Program-made: the position numbers and the translations under genes | Shown here: positions 8,642-16,943 of the stretch, piece by piece | How positions within the stretch are numbered: position 1 is the stretch's first letter | Layout of the letters: every line of letters begins with the position of its first letter | NCBI RefSeq assembly: GCF_024158745.1 | Contig: NZ_JAMZAW010000026.1 | Location: 39,748-103,747 of the forward strand | Length of the DNA: 64,000 nucleotides | DNA from: Paenibacillus tyrphae | Lineage (GTDB): Bacteria; Bacillota; Bacilli; Paenibacillales; NBRC-103111 | Direction of reading: 5' to 3' | The notes under the pieces: generated by a model | Database searches by the model: none | Seen by the model: only the letters and a program-made list of their open reading frames with translations | Told to the model about the DNA's origin: nothing

Positions 8642-9492
8642 TGAGCATGCCGGAACAACACGAATGGTTGCCTTACGTTATCGTTTGGGCCTGTGCCTGC
8701 ACCCTTGTGGTTTTGTTCCGCATCAGGAGAGGCCTGCTTCATCAGGACAACGCCGTTCCGAAGATCGAGATCGGCAACGGACAGACGATCGGGGCGCGCG
8801 AGGAGCAGGACGACTATTTCTCCACCTTCGTCAGCCCGCACGGGACGATCGCCGTTCTGGCCGACGGCATCAGCGGTCTGTCGGGAGGCAGGGCGGCAAG
8901 TACGGCTGCCGTGACGACGTTCGTCAAGCAGTTTCTCAAGCTGGAGCATATTCGGGAGCTTCCCGAGTTTTTTGCGAATGCGGCAGCAGCGAGCAATGCG
9001 GAAATCATGCACACCCTGAAAGGGGCGCAGGGCGGAACGACACTAGTCGTCGTTGTGGTAGAAGGCAGCAACCTTCACTGGGGAGCGGTGGGGGACAGCC
9101 TCATCAAAATTTTCCGGAACGGGGACTTCATTGACGTCAATCAGAAGCACATTCTGGAGTCGGTGCTGGAGGAACGCTTTGTGTCCGGGGAAATTACGCG
9201 GGACGAAGCGCTGGATAGTCCGATGAAGAACCATCTGGTCAACTACTTGGGCTACGAAGGCTTCAAAAATATCGAGATCGGCACGGAGCCCGTCCGGCTG
9301 CAAAAGAGGGACAAAGTCATCCTGTGCAGCGATGGCGTGTACAATACGCTCACGGAAGTGGAACTGGAGGACATTTTGTCTAAGCCGATTTCGGCCTACG
9401 ACGCCGCCCAGGAAATCATCGAAGCGATCGAGCGGAAGCAGCTCACGCACCAGGACAACGCGACCGTCGTGATTTTGGAAAAAGGCTGGTAG
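8638..9492 (+). CDS. PP2C-family serine/threonine phosphatase
   Basis: Up to 284 residues. One N-terminal transmembrane helix (about residues 12-27) precedes a complete PP2C domain: QDDYF, VLADGIS (D76, G77), GDS, LCSDGVYN and HQDNATVV supply the metal-binding aspartates. It should remove phosphate from Ser/Thr at the membrane and oppose the kinase at 419, like PppA in type VI systems. ATG at 8638, 8641 and 8647 are all possible; TAAGGA (8632-8637) is best spaced for 8647. It is translationally coupled to the zinc-ribbon FHA gene. Confidence 0.9.
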   Translation: MMSMPEQHEWLPYVIVWACACTLVVLFRIRRGLLHQDNAVPKIEIGNGQTIGAREEQDDYFSTFVSPHGTIAVLADGISGLSGGRAASTAAVTTFVKQFLKLEHIRELPEFFANAAAASNAEIMHTLKGAQGGTTLVVVVVEGSNLHWGAVGDSLIKIFRNGDFIDVNQKHILESVLEERFVSGEITRDEALDSPMKNHLVNYLGYEGFKNIEIGTEPVRLQKRDKVILCSDGVYNTLTEVELEDILSKPISAYDAAQEIIEAIERKQLTHQDNATVVILEKGW

Positions 9493-9498
9493 AACCCG

Positions 9499-11211
9499 AT
9501 GCGTAAGGAAAACAGCGATTTCAAAACGAGCTTTCTATCCGAGGCGGGGACGTTTATCCGCAACAAGGATTATTTTGCGTTTACGGAGCAGGACGATAAA
9601 GCTTGCTATGTGATTGCCCGGGGGCTCGATTCCGATACGGAGAAAGAAAGCGCCGAGCTGGCGGTCAAGAGCGTCCTTGGCAGTTTTCTAGATAAGCCGA
9701 CGCTGTCCCGCCGGAAGCTGAAACGGTATTTGTGGGAAGCGCACGAATTGCTGCAGATCGAAAGCCGCCGGGTCCGGCGTAAGGTCAGTCTGACGCTGGT
9801 CGCAACGGACTACACCCGGATGGTGTGGGCGGTAGCCGGGAACACCCGGATGTATCAGTTTCGCAATGGAAGATTGCATACGAAAAGCAAGGATCAGAGC
9901 TTGTCCCGGTCGATGGCCGATGCGGGAGAACTCTCGGAGGACCGGCTGGACAAGCACGAGGAACGGCACAATCTGCTGTGGTATATGGGGAAGCCGGGCG
10001 CTTTCGAGCCGTTCGTTTCCAAGAAGACGCTGCTGTCCGAGGGCGATGTCCTGCTGCTCTGTACGCCGGGCTTATGGGAGAACGTAGACGGCGCGGAGAT
10101 GCTGGATGCGCTGGAAGAGGTCAAGGAGCCGGCGGAGCTTGTCGATACGCTGGAGGATGTGCTGCTCAGCCGGCAGAATAAGCAAGTGCCGAATTATACG
10201 GCAGCGGCCGTTTATGTCAACAAAGTGTTCAAGGAAGACCCGAAGAAAAAATGGAAAATCATAAAAAGGATCGCCCTGGTGCTGATTCCTCTCCTGCTGC
10301 TGGGAGGAGGAGCCTATTTATATACATACAAGACCGCCAAGGCCAAAGTGGAGGCGGCGGCCGCCATCCTCGAGCGTGAAAAAAGCGGCGACGAGGCGGT
10401 GCAGGAGAAGGATTATCCGAACGCGGTCAAGGAGTACAGCGAAGCGCGCAATGCGGCGATCAAGGTGAGCGACGTCGTCCATATGCGGCTCATCGGCAAA
10501 AAGCAAAAGACGGCGCAGCTCATCGTGGACGGCGACGGCTCCTTCAAAGACGGAAATTATGCCAAGGCGCTCGACAGCTACGAGAAGGCGCAGAAGGAAG
10601 CGAAGCAGCAAAGCGTATACGATGAGAAGGATATAGAGAGCAAAATTGCCAAAGCCCGCACCTACCAGCAAATTACGGAGCTGATGAAGCAGGGGGATCA
10701 GAAGCTGCAAGCGCAGGATTACGAAGGCGCCAAGGAAACTTACGCGAAAGCGAAAAAGGAAGCGCAGCAGGCTGATTTTGCAAGCGGGGAAAAGGAGCTG
10801 TCGTCGAAGCTGGAAGCGGCGGATGCGAAGATTGCCGGCGTCTTTAAGGAGAAGAAGCAGCTGGACGCCGACAAGCTGGAGAAGAAGGGCGACCAGAGCT
10901 ATACGGCGCAGGCTTATGAGCAGGCCGTAACCTCCTACGCGATGGCGCAGGAGATCTATCAGGAAATCAACATGCTGGAGAAGGTGCTCGGCGTCGAGCG
11001 GAAAATTTCGAAGGCGCAGGAGAAGCTGAATCCGCCTCCGCAGCCGCCCCAGCCGGCCGGAGCCGATGGGGCTGCGGGGGCCGGTGGACGCGCTCCGGCA
11101 GCTCAAGGCGCAGGCGAAGCGGGCGCGGCAAACCAAGGGGCTGCCGGCCAAGGCGGAGCCAAAGCGGCAAGCGGCGGTCAGGCCGAGAAGACCGAGGGAG
11201 GAGGCAAGTGA
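9499..11211 (+). CDS. Membrane-bound PP2C-like pseudophosphatase with TPR-like tail
   Basis: 570 residues. Residues 1-240 follow the PP2C fold, but the metal-binding aspartates seen in the neighbour are replaced: VLADG becomes VIARG (R41), CSDG becomes CTPG (P190) and QDN becomes VPN (P231). It is therefore expected to be inactive. A transmembrane helix (about 258-278) leads to roughly 230 residues of helical repeats (GDEAVQEKDYPNAVKEY, GDGSFKDGNYAKALDSY, GDQKLQAQDYEGAKETY, GDQSYTAQAYEQAVTSY), and a Gly/Ala/Pro-rich tail. The helical part should lie outside the membrane. A signal-transducing receptor linking the phosphothreonine switch to the envelope is a reasonable guess. Confidence 0.85.
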   Translation: MRKENSDFKTSFLSEAGTFIRNKDYFAFTEQDDKACYVIARGLDSDTEKESAELAVKSVLGSFLDKPTLSRRKLKRYLWEAHELLQIESRRVRRKVSLTLVATDYTRMVWAVAGNTRMYQFRNGRLHTKSKDQSLSRSMADAGELSEDRLDKHEERHNLLWYMGKPGAFEPFVSKKTLLSEGDVLLLCTPGLWENVDGAEMLDALEEVKEPAELVDTLEDVLLSRQNKQVPNYTAAAVYVNKVFKEDPKKKWKIIKRIALVLIPLLLLGGGAYLYTYKTAKAKVEAAAAILEREKSGDEAVQEKDYPNAVKEYSEARNAAIKVSDVVHMRLIGKKQKTAQLIVDGDGSFKDGNYAKALDSYEKAQKEAKQQSVYDEKDIESKIAKARTYQQITELMKQGDQKLQAQDYEGAKETYAKAKKEAQQADFASGEKELSSKLEAADAKIAGVFKEKKQLDADKLEKKGDQSYTAQAYEQAVTSYAMAQEIYQEINMLEKVLGVERKISKAQEKLNPPPQPPQPAGADGAAGAGGRAPAAQGAGEAGAANQGAAGQGGAKAASGGQAEKTEGGGK

Positions 11212-11217
11212 GTTCCC

Positions 11218-12495
11218 ATGAAAGACATCTTGCTGGACAGGCTGAGCCGAATGGAGGATCTCGAACAGCGCAAGCTCTTGAAGCAGATTGTGACGGGCGT
11301 CTTTTTGAACCTGGTGGAGTATCAGGAGGATTTGAACCGCAAGCTGGAGGAGCGCGTGTTTAACGAGGTGGAGGACCAGGAGGACCGGGACGACATCTAT
11401 GTGACCTTGTGTGCCCGGGAAGAGATCGACCCGATTCACGAGTTTCTGTACCCGATGCTTGCGGCCGACACCGAGCCGAAAACATGCGACCTGCGCAGCG
11501 TGACAGAGCAAATGCAGCGCGGGGAAGAGGCGCTGCTGATGTCGCTGTTTTTGCAGTGCGATTACTCCAAGCTGAAGGAGCTGCTTCGCGGAAAACGCAC
11601 GTTCCGTGGGGAAATCGTTACTACCGGAGGCACCCGGGCCATTCAGGTGCGCCTGCGGCAAAACCTGACGTATATCCGCGAGCTGGAAAAGCTCTATTTT
11701 ATTTTCCAAAAAAACAACGTGCCGTGGAAGACGGTGAATCATCCGTACGCGGGCAAGTTTTTCGACGTGCTGTGGACCGGCGGGGAGCAGCCTTCGGGTC
11801 CGGAGGAGGAGCTGCTTGAAATCCGGATATTCCTTGAGGAATTCGAAGCGTACAAAAAGCTGGACATGGTGCCAATGTGGAACATTGAGCGCTTGGAGCT
11901 TAAAAACGTAGGCTTTCCGGTGCCGGCCGCCGACCGGATTAATTTTGAGCATGTGCTTTCCTTGCGTAAAACGGGGACGCAGCACGGCTATTTGGTCGAC
12001 GGGGACGAGGCGCTGATCCGGTATATTAAGCGGATGCCGGAGGAACTGACCATCGTATCCCCGCAGGACAAATCCGGGAACTGGAACGTGCTGAAAATTA
12101 CGCAGCCGACACCGACGAAGCTCGGCCGGCTGGCTTACGAGCTCGTTTCGAACAAGCGGAAAAGCAGCTTCACTGGCCGCTTCTCCCGCAAGCATCCGGT
12201 CGTCGTCCGGGCGAAGGGTGAGATAGCGCGGATCGCGGGCTCCTTCGAAGCTTCGGACGACCTCGAGCTGGTGCAGGTCGAGATTATGGACGAGGCGGAC
12301 GGGAAGGAAGTTACCTACGGGATGAACCCGTTCATCAGCGACAACGTGCGGGTGGAGAACGACAAAAAACGGATGCGGCTCCGCTTTAGAGCCCGCCGGA
12401 GCGGGAGCTTTATTTTGCAGGATTTGATGAGCTTTGTCGTTTCGGAGATCCAAATGTATTTTCCAGAATACGTCTGCGAAGGGGAATGGGCTTGA
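11218..12495 (+). CDS. Unassigned core protein, baseplate candidate
   Basis: 425 residues, soluble, with no signal peptide or motif I can assign. The N-terminal 110 residues are acidic and helical (EYQEDLNRKLEERVF), the rest mixed alpha/beta. It overlaps the next gene by 10 bases and so is probably made in equal amounts with it. A type VI-like machine needs baseplate wedge proteins (TssE, F, G, K analogues) and none is otherwise recognisable here, so this gene and those at 12486 and 16111 are the natural candidates. That is inference from position only. Confidence 0.5.
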   Translation: MKDILLDRLSRMEDLEQRKLLKQIVTGVFLNLVEYQEDLNRKLEERVFNEVEDQEDRDDIYVTLCAREEIDPIHEFLYPMLAADTEPKTCDLRSVTEQMQRGEEALLMSLFLQCDYSKLKELLRGKRTFRGEIVTTGGTRAIQVRLRQNLTYIRELEKLYFIFQKNNVPWKTVNHPYAGKFFDVLWTGGEQPSGPEEELLEIRIFLEEFEAYKKLDMVPMWNIERLELKNVGFPVPAADRINFEHVLSLRKTGTQHGYLVDGDEALIRYIKRMPEELTIVSPQDKSGNWNVLKITQPTPTKLGRLAYELVSNKRKSSFTGRFSRKHPVVVRAKGEIARIAGSFEASDDLELVQVEIMDEADGKEVTYGMNPFISDNVRVENDKKRMRLRFRARRSGSFILQDLMSFVVSEIQMYFPEYVCEGEWA

Positions 12496-13184
12496 ATTAC
12501 GTATGGGATCTGGTCATTCGGGCTGCGGACGCGGGCACGCCGAAGGACGACCTTTATTTTGCCCCCGCCAAAGTATACTCGCCTTATATGGAGCTGAGCA
12601 CCGAAACGCTGAATGCCCGCACCGTCGAAGAGCGTACGGTCGAAGTGAATCCGTATTACCGGTTTTACGATATTTTCCGCGATCTGTTCGATATTAACAA
12701 TCAAGAGGATTCGGAATTCCGGCGCACGCTGTTCGATCTTGCGATGCATTTCTTGACCGATATCGACCTCATGCAGGGCATGAACAAGCGGGAATTTTAT
12801 ATCCGGTTCGTGCTCCGGGATATGGAAGCGGGGCTGTTCGGCGACGGTGTCCGGGACCGGCTGAAGCTGCTGAACCGGGAGGAGCGGGAAGTCGTGGCCT
12901 GCAATCTGCTGCGGCTGTACGAGACGGGGGAAGCGGTGTACCTGCTGAAGGACACGATGCGGAAATTGTTCAAGCATTCGACGATTTACGCGAACTGCGA
13001 GGAAAAGGACGAACTGTTGTTCTATGTGGGACAGCGGGAGAATGAGATCACACGGGCGAAGCTGGAACTGATCAAGGACCTGTTTCTGCCCGTGCGTTTT
13101 CATACGGAGACGTATTGGGATAATCATTTCGGCATTGTGGACGTCGAGGACACGATGCGCGTGGATCATATCGCAATGTATTAA
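12486..13184 (+). CDS. Unassigned core protein, baseplate candidate
   Basis: 232 residues, soluble, no recognised domain. The sequence has a conserved-looking NPYYRFYDIFRDLFD block near residue 54 and a helical middle (REFYIRFVLRDMEAGLFGD). It starts inside the end of the previous gene and is probably translated by coupling. It could be a baseplate or adaptor subunit of the injection machine; no catalytic pattern is visible. Confidence 0.5.
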   Translation: MGLNYVWDLVIRAADAGTPKDDLYFAPAKVYSPYMELSTETLNARTVEERTVEVNPYYRFYDIFRDLFDINNQEDSEFRRTLFDLAMHFLTDIDLMQGMNKREFYIRFVLRDMEAGLFGDGVRDRLKLLNREEREVVACNLLRLYETGEAVYLLKDTMRKLFKHSTIYANCEEKDELLFYVGQRENEITRAKLELIKDLFLPVRFHTETYWDNHFGIVDVEDTMRVDHIAMY

Positions 13185-13317
13185 GCCAAAACTTTAAAGT
13201 CGGGTGAATACGAGCGGAGTGAGCGGAATCGTTCTGGAGAAGCGTCAGCGTTCGCCTTTGTCCCCGGATTCTCCCCACTAAATGGGTTATTGAATCCAAG
13301 AATCCGTGGTCGGGGGT

Positions 13318-13368
13318 CCCCACAAAGTACTCTGATTTGCTTCCATGGATAGACTTCACTTTGTGGGG
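13318..13368. repeat. Long inverted repeat upstream of the Hsp70-like gene
   Basis: CCCCACAAAGT (13318-13328) and ACTTTGTGGGG (13358-13368) are perfect 11-base inverted repeats with a 29-base loop, inside a 267-base gap without a gene. The gap begins with an AGCGGAGTGAGCGG tract that looks like dispersed intergenic repeat DNA. No T-run follows, so a terminator is unlikely. Confidence 0.55.
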
Positions 13369-13451
13369 TGGGGCAGCGATCGGAAGAATGATCCGCTTGC
13401 GCAGCGGACAGTGATTCACCGGACTTGGTCCTCTACGAAAGGAGCGGAGAC

Positions 13452-16100
13452 ATGAGAACGTATAAGCTGCATTCGCCGAAGAACGGCGGCACGGAAGAGA
13501 CGAGCAAGGTCAAGTACACGCGGGACGAGCTGTCGGAGATGACGACGCTGCAATTGCGGAGCATCTGCCATAAGGAAAAGCTGGTCGAAGGGCTCTCGGG
13601 ACCACTCGACCGCGAAGCGCTCATCCGCACGATTCTGAAATACCGCAGCGCGGAGCAAAGCCTGCTGATCGAGAGCTACGACGAGCACGGATGGGAGCGC
13701 GTAGAGGCGGTGATCGCCCGGTATTTGAATACGCCGCTGCCGGATGATGGCAGCATTCAAATTCCGGCCAAAGTGACGCTGTACGACGGACTTAAGGTAG
13801 ATAAACTCGACCAATACCGGGTCAAAGCTCCGGGCACCGTTACCGAATCGAACGTGCTGCTCGTCAACGATCATATGGAGCTGTGCGGCATTATGAATCT
13901 GGTCAAGGACGGGCCGGACCCGGGCATGTACTGCCTGACCGCTTCTAATGAAATGTCGTTTCGCCGCACCTCGAACAAAAATTACAGCTTCCTGCTGTTC
14001 CGCAAGCAGGATTCGGAATATGTATACCAGACCTATACCCGCAGCAAGCCGCTGCCGCCCACGAATTTGCACTACTGGCGAATTCCGATTCCGGAGCTGG
14101 AAATCCGGGACTTGGAAGATACCGACGCGGTGCTGGCTATCGATTTCGGAACGTCCAACACAACGGCGGGCGCCTATTTGGACAGCAGCTACATTTCCAA
14201 TCCCTCTCGCCATGATTTGTTGAACGGGACGCTTCGGCTGAACAGCATCAATCTGGTGAAATTCCCGGTGGCCGGTGGCAAACGGGAGGAGTGGATCGAG
14301 CTGCTGCCGACGATTGTCGCCGTAGCAGACTGCTCGGATACGCAGCAGGTGAACTATTATTTTGGCCATGAAGCCATGAAATTCATGAAGAAGAACGGAT
14401 ACACGGGCCATGCTACCGTCTTTCACGGCATCAAGCGCTGGGTCAACCGGTATAAGCTTCCCGAAGAAATCGTGGACGGGCAAGGGAATACGGCGGTCGT
14501 CCGCAGAAACGATATTTTGCGTGCCTATCTGCTTCACGTAATCGAAACGGCGGAGCATCAATTCAAGTGCCGCTTCCGCAAGCTGCACATTTCCAGCCCC
14601 GTGAAGCTGAAGACGCAGTTCGCCGAAATGTTCGCGGAGCTGCTGCCGGATTACCGCATCGAATCGGACGACGCGCTGGATGAAGGGATGGCCGTGCTGT
14701 TCAATACGATCGCGGATCAGATCGAGAAAAATACGTTTGCGGACGGCGAGACCTATAACGCGCTTGTCATCGACTGCGGCGGAGGAACGACGGATTTGTC
14801 TTCGTGCCGGTTTCGGATCGAGGACGGCCACATCTCCTACAAGCTGGATATTCATACGGCCTACGAGAACGGCGACACCAATTTTGGCGGCAACAATATT
14901 ACTTACCGGATTTTGCAGTTCATGAAAATCGTCTTTGCCGACTACTACACCAAGGGCGGCAGCGTGCCGGATATCGACAGCTTGATCGGCATTCCCGGCC
15001 CCGACCTGTTCCGGCACGTGGACGAATTCGGCATCGAGTCGGTCTACGAGCGGTTCGAAGCGCGCTATCGCGAAGCGGAGCGCATTATTCCGACCCGGTT
15101 TAAGGATTACGAAAACCGGACGCGGGAAGAATACCTGCGGGTAAAAAGTAATTATTACTTTTTGTGGGAAATCGCAGACAGCATGAAGAAAGAGTTTTTC
15201 CGCAAGACGGGCATTCTGCGCAATCGGTTCGATTCGCAGACCGGGGACCGGCAGGAGCAGGATCTGAAAATCACCGCGGTAGACCGCTGGTGCCTGTCCG
15301 CCTACGAGAACGGCCGCATGAAGGATATCTACGAATTCCCCCGCGTCGTGTTCAATATTAACGAGATCAACCAGTTGATCAAAGCGGATATTTACGACAT
15401 CGTGCGCAAGTTCCTGGAAGATTTCTACCAGGATGGGCGGCTGCAGGAATACTCCATCATCAAGCTGACTGGCCAATCGTGCCGCATCGACAGCTTCCGC
15501 GAAGCGCTGAAGGAATTCGTCCCCGGACGCAGCATCGAATTCCGGCAAAAAACCGAGGAAAGCGACAGCGTTCCGGAGCTGAAGCTGGCCTGCCTGCGGG
15601 GAGCGATCCGCTATCTCAGCGCGAGGAAGGCGGGCACGATCGAGGCCTATATTACGAATCACGCGCCGGTCGTCCCTTATACCGTCAGCGCCTTCACCCA
15701 CAGCCGGCAGGAGAAGCTCTTGATCAGCAGCCAGGAAAGGCTGAATCAGGTGCAGGGGTCCATTTCCCGGCCGTTCGAGGTCAAGGAGGTGGAGCTCTTC
15801 TTGAAAGGAAGCGACGGCGCCGTGCGTCACAAGTATGCGTATGCCAACGAGCCGGGAAGCTTCGAGCCGATCCGCTATGAGGACATCGCCGGACGGTACG
15901 GGGCCAAGATCCCGCAGGACGACACGGACTCCATCCAGAACGGCGAGGTCAAATTTTTCGTGTTCGCGGAGGACAACGAGTGGGGCTTCCATGTGGTGCC
16001 GGTTGCGCGAGAGGACGAGCAGCTGTACTTGGGAAGCAAGCGGTTTTTTGCATTCGAAAACGATCTGTCGGAGCTTGATTTCTTTGACGGCTGGAAATAG
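13452..16100 (+). CDS. Hsp70-like ATPase with N-terminal SAP-like motif
   Basis: 882 residues. Residues 20-65 resemble a SAP motif (MTTLQLRSICHKEKL ... DREALIRTIL). The middle holds the actin/Hsp70 nucleotide-binding fold: phosphate-1 loop AIDFGTSNTTAGAY (about residue 235), phosphate-2 VIDCGGGTTDLS (about 440) and a likely adenosine motif KLTGQSCRIDSF (about 675). There is no classical DnaK substrate domain. ATG 13452 is chosen for AAAGGAG 7 bases upstream. Together with the J-protein at 7037 it may be a dedicated chaperone, perhaps doing the energy-dependent work that ClpV does elsewhere. That is speculation; only the fold is firm. Confidence 0.82.
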   Translation: MRTYKLHSPKNGGTEETSKVKYTRDELSEMTTLQLRSICHKEKLVEGLSGPLDREALIRTILKYRSAEQSLLIESYDEHGWERVEAVIARYLNTPLPDDGSIQIPAKVTLYDGLKVDKLDQYRVKAPGTVTESNVLLVNDHMELCGIMNLVKDGPDPGMYCLTASNEMSFRRTSNKNYSFLLFRKQDSEYVYQTYTRSKPLPPTNLHYWRIPIPELEIRDLEDTDAVLAIDFGTSNTTAGAYLDSSYISNPSRHDLLNGTLRLNSINLVKFPVAGGKREEWIELLPTIVAVADCSDTQQVNYYFGHEAMKFMKKNGYTGHATVFHGIKRWVNRYKLPEEIVDGQGNTAVVRRNDILRAYLLHVIETAEHQFKCRFRKLHISSPVKLKTQFAEMFAELLPDYRIESDDALDEGMAVLFNTIADQIEKNTFADGETYNALVIDCGGGTTDLSSCRFRIEDGHISYKLDIHTAYENGDTNFGGNNITYRILQFMKIVFADYYTKGGSVPDIDSLIGIPGPDLFRHVDEFGIESVYERFEARYREAERIIPTRFKDYENRTREEYLRVKSNYYFLWEIADSMKKEFFRKTGILRNRFDSQTGDRQEQDLKITAVDRWCLSAYENGRMKDIYEFPRVVFNINEINQLIKADIYDIVRKFLEDFYQDGRLQEYSIIKLTGQSCRIDSFREALKEFVPGRSIEFRQKTEESDSVPELKLACLRGAIRYLSARKAGTIEAYITNHAPVVPYTVSAFTHSRQEKLLISSQERLNQVQGSISRPFEVKEVELFLKGSDGAVRHKYAYANEPGSFEPIRYEDIAGRYGAKIPQDDTDSIQNGEVKFFVFAEDNEWGFHVVPVAREDEQLYLGSKRFFAFENDLSELDFFDGWK

Positions 16101-16110
16101 GAGGTAGCGG

Positions 16111-16884
16111 ATGTTCTCCAATATATATCCGAATTTTCATAAAGGCCGGATTCTGAAGCGGGAGATGCTGGAGAGCCTGAGGGATTATCCGAGGCAGCTC
16201 GCGGACCTGTATTTTCAGTCCTATTCGGACGGTATCGTGGCGGGGACCGACGTTAGAGTGGAAGCGGAACAGCTTGTGGTCGGCTGCGGGATCGTCAAGC
16301 ACGGCGGCCGGCTGTATACGCTGGAGGAGGAGCAGCAGGTGCCTTACTCTGCGACCGGCAAGGAGACCGTGCTCAAAATCCGCTTTCACGCAGCGGAGGA
16401 GCAAAGCGATTATACGGTGTACGACGCGGAGCTCGTCCTGGACGAGGAGGCCGCCGGCGACAGCGAGCTGGAGCTCGGACGGTTCAAGCTGAAGGAGGGC
16501 GCGAAGCTGCGATCGGAGTACCAGGGCTTCGCGGACTTTGCCACCGAGTTCAATACGTGGAACATGATCCACGCGGCTTATGCGGGCGTCGGGCAGCGCA
16601 GCGTTCACCCTGCGTTGATGCGGTATTTTGCCGGCCAACTGCTCAGCCGGGGCAGCACGAACCCGTACGACATCGCCTTTGCGATGCAGTGCATGAGCCA
16701 GGAAACCGTAGACCGGGAGCTGATCCTGCATTATATCGGGACCCGGCTCGGCATGGGCTATAAGCCGTACGACAACGGGCAAATTCACAAATATTTGGGA
16801 CGCATATTGGACGACGTTCAGGGCGGAAACCGCAGAGGGCCTGACCTGAGGCCGGGTGGTCCGCGACGGATGATTGTGGAGTAG
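16111..16884 (+). CDS. Unassigned core protein, possible baseplate subunit
   Basis: 257 residues, soluble. The N-terminal half begins SNIYPNFHKGRILKREM and contains a beta-rich segment with DGIVAGTDVRVEAEQLVVGCGIVKHGGRLY; phage and type VI baseplate proteins often have such an N-terminal beta domain. The second half is helical. GGAGGTAGCGG precedes the start, and only 10 bases separate it from the Hsp70-like gene. No family assignment is claimed. Confidence 0.5.
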   Translation: MFSNIYPNFHKGRILKREMLESLRDYPRQLADLYFQSYSDGIVAGTDVRVEAEQLVVGCGIVKHGGRLYTLEEEQQVPYSATGKETVLKIRFHAAEEQSDYTVYDAELVLDEEAAGDSELELGRFKLKEGAKLRSEYQGFADFATEFNTWNMIHAAYAGVGQRSVHPALMRYFAGQLLSRGSTNPYDIAFAMQCMSQETVDRELILHYIGTRLGMGYKPYDNGQIHKYLGRILDDVQGGNRRGPDLRPGGPRRMIVE

Positions 16885-16943
16885 CACGACGTAGTGGTAA
16901 GAGTACAACTAGAAATTCATACAGTGAGAGGAATTTGCGAATC

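Noticed and set aside
10318..12453. 711-codon minus-strand open frame across two plus-strand genes
   Set aside because: It spans the boundary of two well-supported genes, is Leu/Arg/Gln-rich, and has no recognisable domain.
13416..16121. 901-codon minus-strand open frame opposite the Hsp70-like gene
   Set aside because: It mirrors the real gene codon for codon, is rich in Arg/His/Leu as expected of an antisense frame in GC-rich DNA, and has no domain or ribosome site.
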